Shown here in pieces: positions 7,454 through 14,141 of a stretch of DNA of 64,000 bases. Position numbers and translations under genes: made by a program. The notes beneath the pieces are model-generated. The model was given only the letters and a program-made list of their open reading frames with translations, did not search any database and was not told the DNA's origin. Location: assembly GCA_015232455.1 (NCBI GenBank), contig JADFZQ010000001.1, positions 481,052 to 545,051 on the forward strand, given 5' to 3'. The first letter of the stretch is position 1. Every line of letters starts with the position of its first letter. This DNA is from Desulfamplus sp. GTDB lineage: Bacteria > Desulfobacterota > Desulfobacteria > Desulfobacterales > Desulfobacteraceae.

Positions 7454-8041
7454 ATGAGTTCAAGTCATTATCTGCCAGACAATCTTATTTCGCATGCAAA
7501 GGCGATGATGTTTGTTGATGGAGAAAACTTGGCTATTCGTTTCAAAGAATTATTGAGGCAAAACGAAGTTGAGCCCCATATCTCATACCTTGCTGATACA
7601 TTCGTATGGTCAAGCTATGCGAATATTCCCCACCATCGACGTTGTGAAGTAGTTCGAAAGTACTATTATACCGCTGTGCAAGGTGATTTGAATAAAGTCG
7701 ATGACGTCATTAATAAACTTAAAGAGGTGGGGATTGAAACTCCAAGAGTTTTTAAAAAACAAGCTCGAAAAAAGTCCAAACAGGTTGATATCACTTTAGC
7801 TACAGATATGCTTACACACGCTTACCGAAGAAACTACGACATCGCGATATTGGTAGCAGGTGATTCCGATTATGTGCCATTAGCAAGAGCTGTCAAGGAA
7901 GAAGGTAGAAGATTAATATTGTGGTTTTTTGAAGAAAGCAAGGGGCTTAGTAAAGAGCTAAAACAGGAATCTGATTATTTTTTTGATTTATCCTGGTTTT
8001 TCCTTAAGCCTCAAGATGAAATTCGAAAATATTACCCATAA
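7454..8041 (+). CDS. NYN-domain (PIN-like) nuclease (cassette 7)
   Basis: A 195-residue protein of the NYN/LabA group of PIN-like ribonucleases. The acidic residues are at FVDGEN (Asp22), QVDITLATDML (Asp112, Asp118) and LVAGDSDYVPL (Asp137, Asp139), spaced as in NYN domains, with the following VKEEGRRLILWFF strand also typical. The protein has no second domain. Family members process RNA or act in defence and stress; the target is unknown. ATG 7454 is preceded by AAAGGAAAAA. The right core reads CCATAAT rather than the CCATAAC expected from GTTATGG at its left edge. Confidence 0.85.
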   Translation: MSSSHYLPDNLISHAKAMMFVDGENLAIRFKELLRQNEVEPHISYLADTFVWSSYANIPHHRRCEVVRKYYYTAVQGDLNKVDDVINKLKEVGIETPRVFKKQARKKSKQVDITLATDMLTHAYRRNYDIAILVAGDSDYVPLARAVKEEGRRLILWFFEESKGLSKELKQESDYFFDLSWFFLKPQDEIRKYYP

Positions 8042-8092
8042 TCATCGCTTTCAGGCGACGGCTAAACGCCGCACCTGAGGCGCACGTTAGGT
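8036..8092 (+). other. attC-like site 7
   Basis: CCATAAT (8036-8042) to GTTAGGT (8086-8092). Interior CGCTTTCAGGCGACGGC...GCACCTGAGGCGCACG pairs as a hairpin. The left core has T instead of the invariant final C, which may reduce function. Confidence 0.75.
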
Positions 8093-8094
8093 AG

Positions 8095-8110
8095 ACCCTT
8101 CGGGACGAGG
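8095..8110 (+). promoter_or_regulatory. Mini-hairpin with TTCG loop in cassette 5' leader
   Basis: CCC-TTCG-GG (8096-8104) followed by the ribosome binding site GAGG and ATG at 8117. The same arrangement (short stem, TTCG loop, then a G-rich ribosome binding site) occurs at 9106-9116 (CGCC-TTC-GGCG) and 11075-11085 (CGC-TTCGT-GCG), each directly after the cassette junction. Confidence 0.5.
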
Positions 8111-8116
8111 AAAAAT

Positions 8117-9067
8117 ATGGATACTTTAAAAGAAATTGATAGCTTAATTGATAGTTTGTCCGTAGAAGTGCAAAATAAAATTAAACTAGGGGTTTCTCAA
8201 CATATTTCAAGAGCTGAGTATCATTTCCGACAAGCAAAAACGAAGAATGATGATCAATATTATACAGATGCAATTTATCGAACAAATCAAGCCTATGAAG
8301 GTATTTTACGTGAAGCTTATGAGCTATTAGCTAAAAAAACATCTGAAAAGATGAAAACTTTCGAAATTGAAGATTACTTTGAAAAAGAGAATGTTTTTAA
8401 TTATCGAGTAAAAAAGGCATTTACAAATTACAGGCAGGAATGGAGAAATACCGCCACGCATAATCACAATTTGTTTTTTAAAAAGGATGAAGCTTTTCTT
8501 GCAATAGTTAATGTATCTGCATTCATTTATATATTATTAAATCAGATTGTTGAAAAAGTAGCATACTCTGCGACAAAAGAAAACATAAAGAACAAAAATC
8601 TTTCTGTTACAATACCAAAAGATATAAAGCAGAATACAATTGAAAGTATTAAATTTGCATTTCTTAATTACCATAAATATGTAATTACTTCAAAAATTGA
8701 GAATATGAACGAAGCTCAATTATTAGGCAATCTTACGGCTTATTTTGAAGAGATATTAATCGGATTTAAGATATTTGCAGAATATGAGATAGGAGATACA
8801 AAATATCATTGTGATTTGCTGGTAAGTCGCGATGATGAAAAACCCGTAATTATTGAAATTAAAGTAAGGTTTGATAGGAATAATTATGAGAATGCAATTC
8901 GTCAGGTACTATCATACTTAAATCAAACAAAAATGGATGTTGCATTTATTTATTTTGCGTCTGAAAATAAAACCATTGAATATGTTTATGAAGAAAAGAT
9001 TTTGAATGATAAAAAAATATATGTTTTTATGCCAGAAAAAAAGTACCTAACAACTAATTCAACCTGA
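8117..9067 (+). CDS. HEPN plus PD-(D/E)XK nuclease fusion (cassette 8)
   Basis: A 316-residue, mostly helical protein with two nuclease signatures. The N-terminal ~150 residues look like a HEPN domain with the R-x4-H motif RNTATH (Arg110, His115). The C-terminal part has the PD-(D/E)XK core: Asp233 in YHCDLLVSRDD, then Glu247-Ile-Lys249 in PVIIEIKVRF, followed by a helix with Gln in the region AIRQVLSYL. HEPN proteins usually cleave RNA and PD-(D/E)XK proteins DNA, so the fusion suggests a dual nuclease or toxin-type defence protein. No antitoxin accompanies it. The stop lies within attC-like site 8; both cassette cores match exactly. Confidence 0.7.
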   Translation: MDTLKEIDSLIDSLSVEVQNKIKLGVSQHISRAEYHFRQAKTKNDDQYYTDAIYRTNQAYEGILREAYELLAKKTSEKMKTFEIEDYFEKENVFNYRVKKAFTNYRQEWRNTATHNHNLFFKKDEAFLAIVNVSAFIYILLNQIVEKVAYSATKENIKNKNLSVTIPKDIKQNTIESIKFAFLNYHKYVITSKIENMNEAQLLGNLTAYFEEILIGFKIFAEYEIGDTKYHCDLLVSRDDEKPVIIEIKVRFDRNNYENAIRQVLSYLNQTKMDVAFIYFASENKTIEYVYEEKILNDKKIYVFMPEKKYLTTNST

Positions 9068-9102
9068 CAATGTACGCAATGCAGGTTAACTAAATGTTAG
9101 AT
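9044..9102 (+). other. attC-like site 8 (overlaps the gene end)
   Basis: ACCTAAC (9044-9050) to GTTAGAT (9096-9102); the left core is exactly complementary to GTTAGGT at 8086. The site begins within the last codons of the nuclease gene. Stem: AACCTG with CAGGTT, and GCAATG near the loop. Confidence 0.85.
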
Positions 9103-9164
9103 TCACGCCTTCGGCGGGGAAAAATTATAATTAATATCTACCAATGAAACAAAGGAACATGAAT

Positions 9165-9740
9165 ATGGTAAATGTTGGAATATTTCTATTTAATGAAGTC
9201 GAAGTACTTGATTTTGCTGGACCTTTTGAAGTTTTTTCTGTGACATCAGAATTAAGTGAATATTCACTACTGAAGGTATTTACCATTTCTCGCGATGGGA
9301 AAATGGTTACTGCCGTTAATGGACTAAAAGTACTACCTGATTATTCTTTCGATTTGCATCCACAAATTGATATTCTTGTTATTCCTGGCGGTGTAGGATC
9401 AAAAAAAGAAATTGAAGATAAAGAAACTCTTGAATGGGTAAAAAAGAATTATCTTACATCGCAGATAACATTTTCTGTTTGTTCTGGTGCCAGAATATTA
9501 GGTAAATTGGGTTTGCTTGATGGATTAAAAAGTATTACACATCATGAAGTTATTTCTCATTTAAAAGAAATTGCACCATTAACAATTATTGATGTTGATT
9601 CTCGGTACATTGATAATGGAAAAATAATGACTTCTGCTGGAATTTCAGCTGGTATTGATCTGTCATTACATATTGTTAGGAAATTATTTGGAACGGAAAT
9701 AGAAAGAAAAACAATTGAATATATGGAATATAAAATATAA
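9165..9740 (+). CDS. DJ-1/PfpI family protein (cassette 9)
   Basis: A class I glutamine amidotransferase-like fold of about 191 residues. The conserved acidic residue is in FNEVEVLDFAGPFEVFSV and the nucleophile Cys in FSVCSGARILGKLGLL, the usual nucleophile elbow. The HEVISHL and GKIMTSAGISAGIDLSLHIV stretches match the group of PfpI proteins related to the sensor half of AraC-type regulators, but no helix-turn-helix is attached. Activity could be a small-molecule hydratase, glyoxalase-like or deglycase function; unknown. Start ATG 9165 is preferred because AAAGGA lies 8 to 9 bases upstream; ATG 9144 and 9159 are alternatives. Confidence 0.85.
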   Translation: MVNVGIFLFNEVEVLDFAGPFEVFSVTSELSEYSLLKVFTISRDGKMVTAVNGLKVLPDYSFDLHPQIDILVIPGGVGSKKEIEDKETLEWVKKNYLTSQITFSVCSGARILGKLGLLDGLKSITHHEVISHLKEIAPLTIIDVDSRYIDNGKIMTSAGISAGIDLSLHIVRKLFGTEIERKTIEYMEYKI

Positions 9741-9751
9741 GAAATGAAGAA

Positions 9752-9877
9752 ATCTAACAATCGCTTCAACCGGACGCACCCTTTGTCACGGTTTGTGTGC
9801 GTCGATTCGCTCCTTGACGCACAAACCGCACCAATCCGCTTCGCGGAACGGGCTTGCCGGTTAAGCGTATGTTAACT
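9752..9877 (+). other. attC-like site 9
   Basis: ATCTAAC (9752-9758) to GTTAACT (9871-9877). Long (126 bases) with a large imperfect hairpin: CGCTTCAACCGG at the left pairs with CCGGTTAAGCG at the right, and GCGCACAAACC-type sequence (TTTGTGTGCG / CGCACAAA) forms the upper stem. Confidence 0.9.
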
Positions 9878-9890
9878 GTCTGAAGAAAAA

Positions 9891-11018
9891 ATGAATTTCA
9901 TAGATACATTCGAAAAACATCGCACTGAACCGCATATATCCTTAGATGTATATTCAAAAGTATTGAGGCTACAGCTTGGAAATGATCTGAAAACCGTAAA
10001 AAAAATTTATCTTGATACCAACTATTGGCTTGAATTGAGAAATGCTGCATTAGGTCATGCTAAAAATGTCATCTTTTCTGATTTGCTGAAGTCGTTAATA
10101 AATAAAGTTGAATGTGGCAATATTATATGTCCCATCAGTGACGAAAATTATTATGAAATTTTAAAACAAACTGACCCAGACACATTGCAAGTATCAGCAA
10201 AGCTTATTGATGAACTTTCCAAAGGAGTAGCCTTGTTAGGCCCAGAGGAAAGAGTCCAATTCGAGATTCTTTACTTTATTCAAAGTGCAATTTATGGGGA
10301 ACAATCTGTTTATAGCCCAGATGAATTCATATGGACAAAAGTCGTATTTACATATGGCACACAACATCCTCACAATTCAGTTTTTTCTCCAGAAGAACAG
10401 TTGGTTATTCAAAAAGCATTTCTTGACCAAATGTGGACTATGTCTTTTTGCGATATGGTTAATACAATGGGCATAGATCAAATACGCAAAATGCCAAGAT
10501 TTAAAGATATTACACCCCAATTAAATAAAGATAAAGTAACACATGCTCATGAAAACAATTCTTTCAAACAACTATTTTTATCAGAAATTGCAGGAGTTCT
10601 TGACTGTTATAAGCCTCTTTTTGAAGATGCTATGATATATTTATTTGAAAAGGAATATGGGCACAAACCCACCGATGAAGAGATAAAAAAAACTGATAGC
10701 GGAAAAAGTATAGCTAATGTAATTTATAACCTATTTAAAATGAATAAATTGGGGAAATACTTCCCTTCTGTAGTTATTGGTGCGGGTTTATATGCCTCAG
10801 TTAGGCAGGATATTCAAAGAAAATTTAAGTTCAATGATATGTCGGACTTTCGGCATGCACAGGCTGCTTTGCCGTATTTTGACTATTTCTTTACGGAAAA
10901 TAGCCTGCGAGATTTGATCAAAAGAAATAATTTGAGATTTGATAAACAATATAGCTGTATTGTCGAGTCTAATCCTTGTGAAGCCGTCACCCTCTTAAAG
11001 CAGATTGGCAACAGTTAA
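9891..11018 (+). CDS. Large PIN-like nuclease-fold protein (cassette 10)
   Basis: A 375-residue protein that begins with a PIN-like strand (KKIYLDTNYWLEL, Asp42) and ends with the pattern FNDMSDFRHAQAALPYFDYFFTENSL, where the Asp residues and the A-x-A-L-P-Y-x-D block resemble the last two acidic positions of PIN folds. The middle ~200 residues are helical insertion. An acidic residue for the second position is available in CPISDENYYEI. This is much larger than VapC (about 130 residues), so it is not a standard toxin; the fold assignment is by motif only. The ATG follows AAGAAAAA and lies 21 bases inside the cassette. Both edges match exactly. Confidence 0.6.
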   Translation: MNFIDTFEKHRTEPHISLDVYSKVLRLQLGNDLKTVKKIYLDTNYWLELRNAALGHAKNVIFSDLLKSLINKVECGNIICPISDENYYEILKQTDPDTLQVSAKLIDELSKGVALLGPEERVQFEILYFIQSAIYGEQSVYSPDEFIWTKVVFTYGTQHPHNSVFSPEEQLVIQKAFLDQMWTMSFCDMVNTMGIDQIRKMPRFKDITPQLNKDKVTHAHENNSFKQLFLSEIAGVLDCYKPLFEDAMIYLFEKEYGHKPTDEEIKKTDSGKSIANVIYNLFKMNKLGKYFPSVVIGAGLYASVRQDIQRKFKFNDMSDFRHAQAALPYFDYFFTENSLRDLIKRNNLRFDKQYSCIVESNPCEAVTLLKQIGNS

Positions 11019-11072
11019 CCCATTTTTCCACAAGACGCCAAACAACCGGCACCTGTGAAAAACCCGTTAGCT
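11013..11072 (+). other. attC-like site 10
   Basis: AGTTAAC (11013-11019, containing the stop of the PIN-like gene) to GTTAGCT (11066-11072). CCATTTTTCCACA pairs with TGTGAAAAACCC to form the stem. The left core is exactly complementary to GTTAACT at 9871. Confidence 0.9.
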
Positions 11073-11095
11073 TGACGCTTCGTGCGGAGAAATTA

Positions 11096-11935
11096 ATGGA
11101 AGAGGTTATCAATAAAATATTCAAACAGAATAAAATAAATGAGCCGTGGCATGAATTAATAACAAATGGATTAGCAAATAAGATATATGCAACAAAAAAC
11201 TATATTTTACGAATTCCAATTGATCATGAAGAAGCAATTAATGATGCACGTACTGAATCAGTTGCGGCACCAATAGCTCATAGCCATGGAATAAAATCTC
11301 CAGAGCTAATTTTATATGATAATTCATGCAACCTCATTAATAAAAGTTATTCAATATGGGAACGAATACAAGGTGTTTCTCTAGATCAAATAGATGATAA
11401 GTTATCATTAGAAAATGTTTGGATAGAGCTTGGAATAGAATTAGGGAAACTGCATATATCTGTTGAAGAAACTTATGATCCGAATGAGTGGCTTGATTCT
11501 CCCGATCGAGAATATTCAAAAGAACAAATGATTGAAATGACAAAGAAAAATTATTATGAAAAATCAGATGGAATAATAAAGATTATAAATCTTTTATTCA
11601 ATTCTGGAGTTTTTGATTACAAAAGAAGGTTTGTTCATGGTGATACACACGATGGAAATATAATGTGTAGTGGTTCTTATAATTATTTAGCACTTATCGA
11701 TTGGGGTGATGCAGGATGGGCAGATCCTGCCATAGATTTTTATATGATTCCAGTCGAAATACTACACTTTGTTTTAAAAGGATATAAAGACATTGCCAAT
11801 AGTATTATTGACAACAATTTTTATAATAGAATAATTCTAGATAAAATTTGGATATACATGGAAGAAAATAAAAACCATGAGGAAATAATACATATGTTTA
11901 ATGAATTGGAAAATACAATAGGAAAAGAAAGCTAA
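11096..11935 (+). CDS. Aminoglycoside phosphotransferase-like kinase (cassette 11)
   Basis: A 279-residue protein of the APH/choline kinase fold. The catalytic loop is FVHGDTHDGNIM (H-G-D-x-H-x-x-N) and the metal-binding motif is ALIDWGDAGWADPAIDF. The N-lobe is unusually short and lacks an obvious glycine-rich loop. Family members phosphorylate aminoglycosides, choline, homoserine or other hydroxyl groups; cassette arrays often carry aminoglycoside-modifying enzymes, but resistance cannot be claimed from the sequence. The start is ATG 11096 with GGAG six bases upstream. The gene ends in the core AGCTAAC, exactly complementary to GTTAGCT at its left edge, but no complete attC follows. Confidence 0.8.
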   Translation: MEEVINKIFKQNKINEPWHELITNGLANKIYATKNYILRIPIDHEEAINDARTESVAAPIAHSHGIKSPELILYDNSCNLINKSYSIWERIQGVSLDQIDDKLSLENVWIELGIELGKLHISVEETYDPNEWLDSPDREYSKEQMIEMTKKNYYEKSDGIIKIINLLFNSGVFDYKRRFVHGDTHDGNIMCSGSYNYLALIDWGDAGWADPAIDFYMIPVEILHFVLKGYKDIANSIIDNNFYNRIILDKIWIYMEENKNHEEIIHMFNELENTIGKES

Positions 11936-11936
11936 C
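11930..11936 (+). other. Left core of an attC whose remainder is missing
   Basis: AGCTAAC matches the complement of GTTAGCT at 11066, but it is followed at once by AAGGAAATGTAATG and the next gene; no stem and no GTT core follow. The rest of the site was probably lost by a deletion that joined the protease gene to this unit. Confidence 0.6.
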
Positions 11937-11947
11937 AAGGAAATGTA

Positions 11948-12694
11948 ATGTCAAATTATACCCATCTATATCAAAGCTATAAGATTTCAATGGTTCGTAT
12001 TACAGTGAAAACAGAAGCTGGAGATTTATCCAATGGGGCTGCATTTCATATTGGAGATGGCTGGCTTGCTACTGCCGCACATGTTGTAAAGAATTTTGAA
12101 ATTAAAGAAATAATTTCTGAGTATTGCAATGAAAAACTAAATATTGAAAAAATTATTTTCCATAGTGATGAACGAGTTGATCTTGCAATTATTAAAACAA
12201 ATTTCGATTTGACTCATTACTTAACAAAAACAACAATAAACGGCTCTCCGAAAGTTTTTTTAAAAACCGATCAAATTGAAATAGGTGGTCATCTGGATGA
12301 CTGGATAGGCGATGAACTGGTTTTATCAAAAGTTTTACTTATGGGTTATCCACCAGTACCATTTTCTGATAACACAGTCCTCTTAGCCGCGGAAGGCGAA
12401 GTTAACGCTGTAATTGACAAATATAATGGGACTCATCCGCATTTCATAATTTCTTGCATGGGGCGTGGAGGATATAGCGGTGGACCAGTATTGAGTGAAC
12501 ACGGTTTTTTACTCGGTGTTATGACAGAGTCATTAGTGATAAATAATCAATCGGTAGAATTAGGCTATTTATCAGCAATATCTATAGAGCCATTACTGAC
12601 ACTTCTCCACGAAAATGGCATTTATCCGGGCAAGAATAGAGAAACTATTGAGGTGCTATTTGACGGTGCCGATCATTGGGAGTCAAAGACATAA
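11948..12694 (+). CDS. Trypsin-like serine protease (end of array 1)
   Basis: A 248-residue protein without signal peptide and with a complete trypsin-like triad: His45 (ATAAHVVKNF), Asp78 (ERVDLAIIKT) and Ser177 (GRGGYSGGPVL). The C-terminal sheet GFLLGVMTESL is typical. It is unrelated in detail to the other cassette protease at 6086. It lies 12 bases after the APH-like kinase gene with AAGGAAATGTA as ribosome binding site, so the two are probably co-transcribed. Whether this pairing is functional or an accident of the lost attC is open. After it the array ends; a short CATAAC...GTTAAGA remnant lies at 12690-12710. Confidence 0.8.
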   Translation: MSNYTHLYQSYKISMVRITVKTEAGDLSNGAAFHIGDGWLATAAHVVKNFEIKEIISEYCNEKLNIEKIIFHSDERVDLAIIKTNFDLTHYLTKTTINGSPKVFLKTDQIEIGGHLDDWIGDELVLSKVLLMGYPPVPFSDNTVLLAAEGEVNAVIDKYNGTHPHFIISCMGRGGYSGGPVLSEHGFLLGVMTESLVINNQSVELGYLSAISIEPLLTLLHENGIYPGKNRETIEVLFDGADHWESKT

Positions 12695-12744
12695 CTTGTT
12701 GTTAAGATGCTTAAATATGAGATATTTATTATAGGAAGGAAAAT

Positions 12745-12778
12745 TGTGTTGTTGCATCTAAAACGATAATACAACACA
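12745..12778. promoter_or_regulatory. Inverted repeat TGTGTTGT/ACAACACA in the array-core gap
   Basis: Perfect 8-bp arms (12745-12752 and 12771-12778) with an 18-base loop, in the 200-base gap before the RdgC-like gene. There is no T-run, so an operator is as likely as a terminator. The remainder of the gap holds nothing else I recognise. Confidence 0.35.
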
Positions 12779-12893
12779 CTATGTTAAGGGAATTAATATT
12801 ACATTAGACGATCACAAGCCAATTCTTAAGTGTAGATAAAATAGGCTTGATTGAATTTAAAAATTATTAACTGAAAATTAAACTGGAGTATTT

Positions 12894-13538
12894 ATGGGTT
12901 TGTTGTCATCAAGCGTATCTATTGCAAGATACAGGGTGGATGGAAAAATTGAAGAGAATGTTATGGAGACCATACACGCTGGACTTAAACAGAACGCTAT
13001 CACCACAATTGAAGATGAATATGCTGAAGTTACAATGGGTTGGACACCATTTGAAAGTAACTTTAATCCTGATTTTGAGAAATTTACATTCACTTTTGGA
13101 GATTTTTTTCTCTTCTCTTTCAGGATAGATAAAAAAAGCGTTCCTTCAAAGATAATTCAAAAACATGTTTCAATTGAAATTGAAAAAAAACTTAAAGAAG
13201 AGGGGCGTCAGTTTATCTCAAAAAACGAAAAAAAAGAGATAAGAGAGAGTGTTACAGACAGACTTATGAGTCAAATGCCCTCTACACCTAATATATATGA
13301 TGTTCTTTGGAATCATGAAGCTCAAAGAGTGCTTTTCTTTTCAACGCAAAAAGCAGCAAATGAAGAGCTTGAAACCTTATTTTCAAAATCATTTAAGTTA
13401 AGGTTAATAAGGCTCTTTCCATTCACAATAATTGAGAGTTCAGATAGTTTTTCTGACGAGGAGCGAGATATGGTTCTTAATTTAGCTCCTGCTAATGTAA
13501 ATAGAGGTAAGGTAGTAGCGGGTGATTCTAATGAATGA
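12894..13538 (+). CDS. RdgC-like protein, N-terminal-type half
   Basis: A 214-residue protein resembling the N-terminal half of RdgC, the ring-forming DNA-binding protein that modulates RecA: an initial strand region (SVSIARYRVDG), the W-x-P-F block (GWTPFESNF), then the basic helix region KHVSIEIEKKLKEEGRQFISKNEKKEIRE, and finally IYDVLWNHEAQRVLFFSTQKAANEELETLFSKSF, which matches the strand-helix unit of RdgC. It ends eight bases inside the next gene, which resembles the C-terminal half. ATG 12894 has CTGGAG upstream. First gene of the core block after array 1. Confidence 0.75.
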   Translation: MGLLSSSVSIARYRVDGKIEENVMETIHAGLKQNAITTIEDEYAEVTMGWTPFESNFNPDFEKFTFTFGDFFLFSFRIDKKSVPSKIIQKHVSIEIEKKLKEEGRQFISKNEKKEIRESVTDRLMSQMPSTPNIYDVLWNHEAQRVLFFSTQKAANEELETLFSKSFKLRLIRLFPFTIIESSDSFSDEERDMVLNLAPANVNRGKVVAGDSNE

Positions 13539-14085
13539 TATATCAGTAAGTTATAATAAATATAAGTTTCTTGGTAATGAATTTCTAACTTGGCTTTGGT
13601 ATCTAATTGAAAACGACATTAATATAAAAACGATAGCAGAATCTGAATTAAAAAAAGCAGGAATTGAATGCGAATCAATTGTATTTGAAATAGGGAACTG
13701 CATTGCACTTGAAAATTCACTTGGAGATGACTCTGTTGAAAAAATTTCAATTAAAGGCGATGATCCAGGTCTTGAAGAGGGAAAGACAGCCCTTAAAAAA
13801 GGGGCAGTAGTAACAGATATGAACCTGATTTTACGTGTTGATGAAGATGAGTGGAAATTCAATATAAAAGGCGAGAGCATGGAGATAACTTCTCTTAAAA
13901 TACCTGTTTCAGGAAAAGTAGAAGGAGAGGACGATATAGAGGGGGCTGTTCTTGAAAAGGTCTTTCTCTATAACAAAGTCTTTGAAGTTGTTGATACCTT
14001 ATTTCATTTTTTCATTAAAAAAAGAGTATCTAAAGAGTGGAAAACTGTTGATATTAATGGAATAAAAGAATGGGTAGAGCTGTAA
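13531..14085 (+). CDS. RdgC-like partner, C-terminal-type half
   Basis: A 184-residue protein that opens with LGNEFLTWLWYLIEND, the motif found in the C-terminal part of RdgC-type proteins, followed by a beta-rich region (MNLILRVDEDEWKFNIKGESMEITSLKIP) and a helical end. ATG 13531 overlaps the stop of the previous gene (ATGAATGA), so the two are translationally coupled and likely form one complex. The arrangement looks like an RdgC divided into two polypeptides. This is an inference from motif order; the halves are not broken pieces, since each has its own start and stop. Confidence 0.6.
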   Translation: MNDISVSYNKYKFLGNEFLTWLWYLIENDINIKTIAESELKKAGIECESIVFEIGNCIALENSLGDDSVEKISIKGDDPGLEEGKTALKKGAVVTDMNLILRVDEDEWKFNIKGESMEITSLKIPVSGKVEGEDDIEGAVLEKVFLYNKVFEVVDTLFHFFIKKRVSKEWKTVDINGIKEWVEL

Positions 14086-14141
14086 ATAGAATAGCCAAAA
14101 ACAATTTTTGACTTTGGCATTAATGGAGAAAAATTTTATCC

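Larger units (their letters stand above)
3081..12694 (+). mobile_element. Gene-cassette array 1 (integron-like, no integrase in window)
   Basis: Roughly ten consecutive units, all with genes on the plus strand, separated by attC-like sites beginning with a core such as GCCTAAC and ending in GTTRRRY-like cores. In most units the first bases after GTT are the exact reverse complement of the core at the unit's own right end (examples: TTAGGC/GCCTAAC, TTATCT/AGATAAC, TTAGGT/ACCTAAC, TTAGAT/ATCTAAC, TTAACT/AGTTAAC, TTAGCT/AGCTAAC), the signature of excision and insertion as circles. Site lengths vary from about 48 to 126 bases, typical of mixed-origin cassettes. Several units (2 to 4 and the last) are damaged or lack a complete site. 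No tyrosine integrase gene is present in the window. Confidence 0.85.

Noticed and set aside
3081..12694. Explaining the array as an ordinary transposon or prophage island
   Set aside because: No transposase, integrase or phage structural genes occur inside, and the boundaries between genes are attC-like with matching cores.
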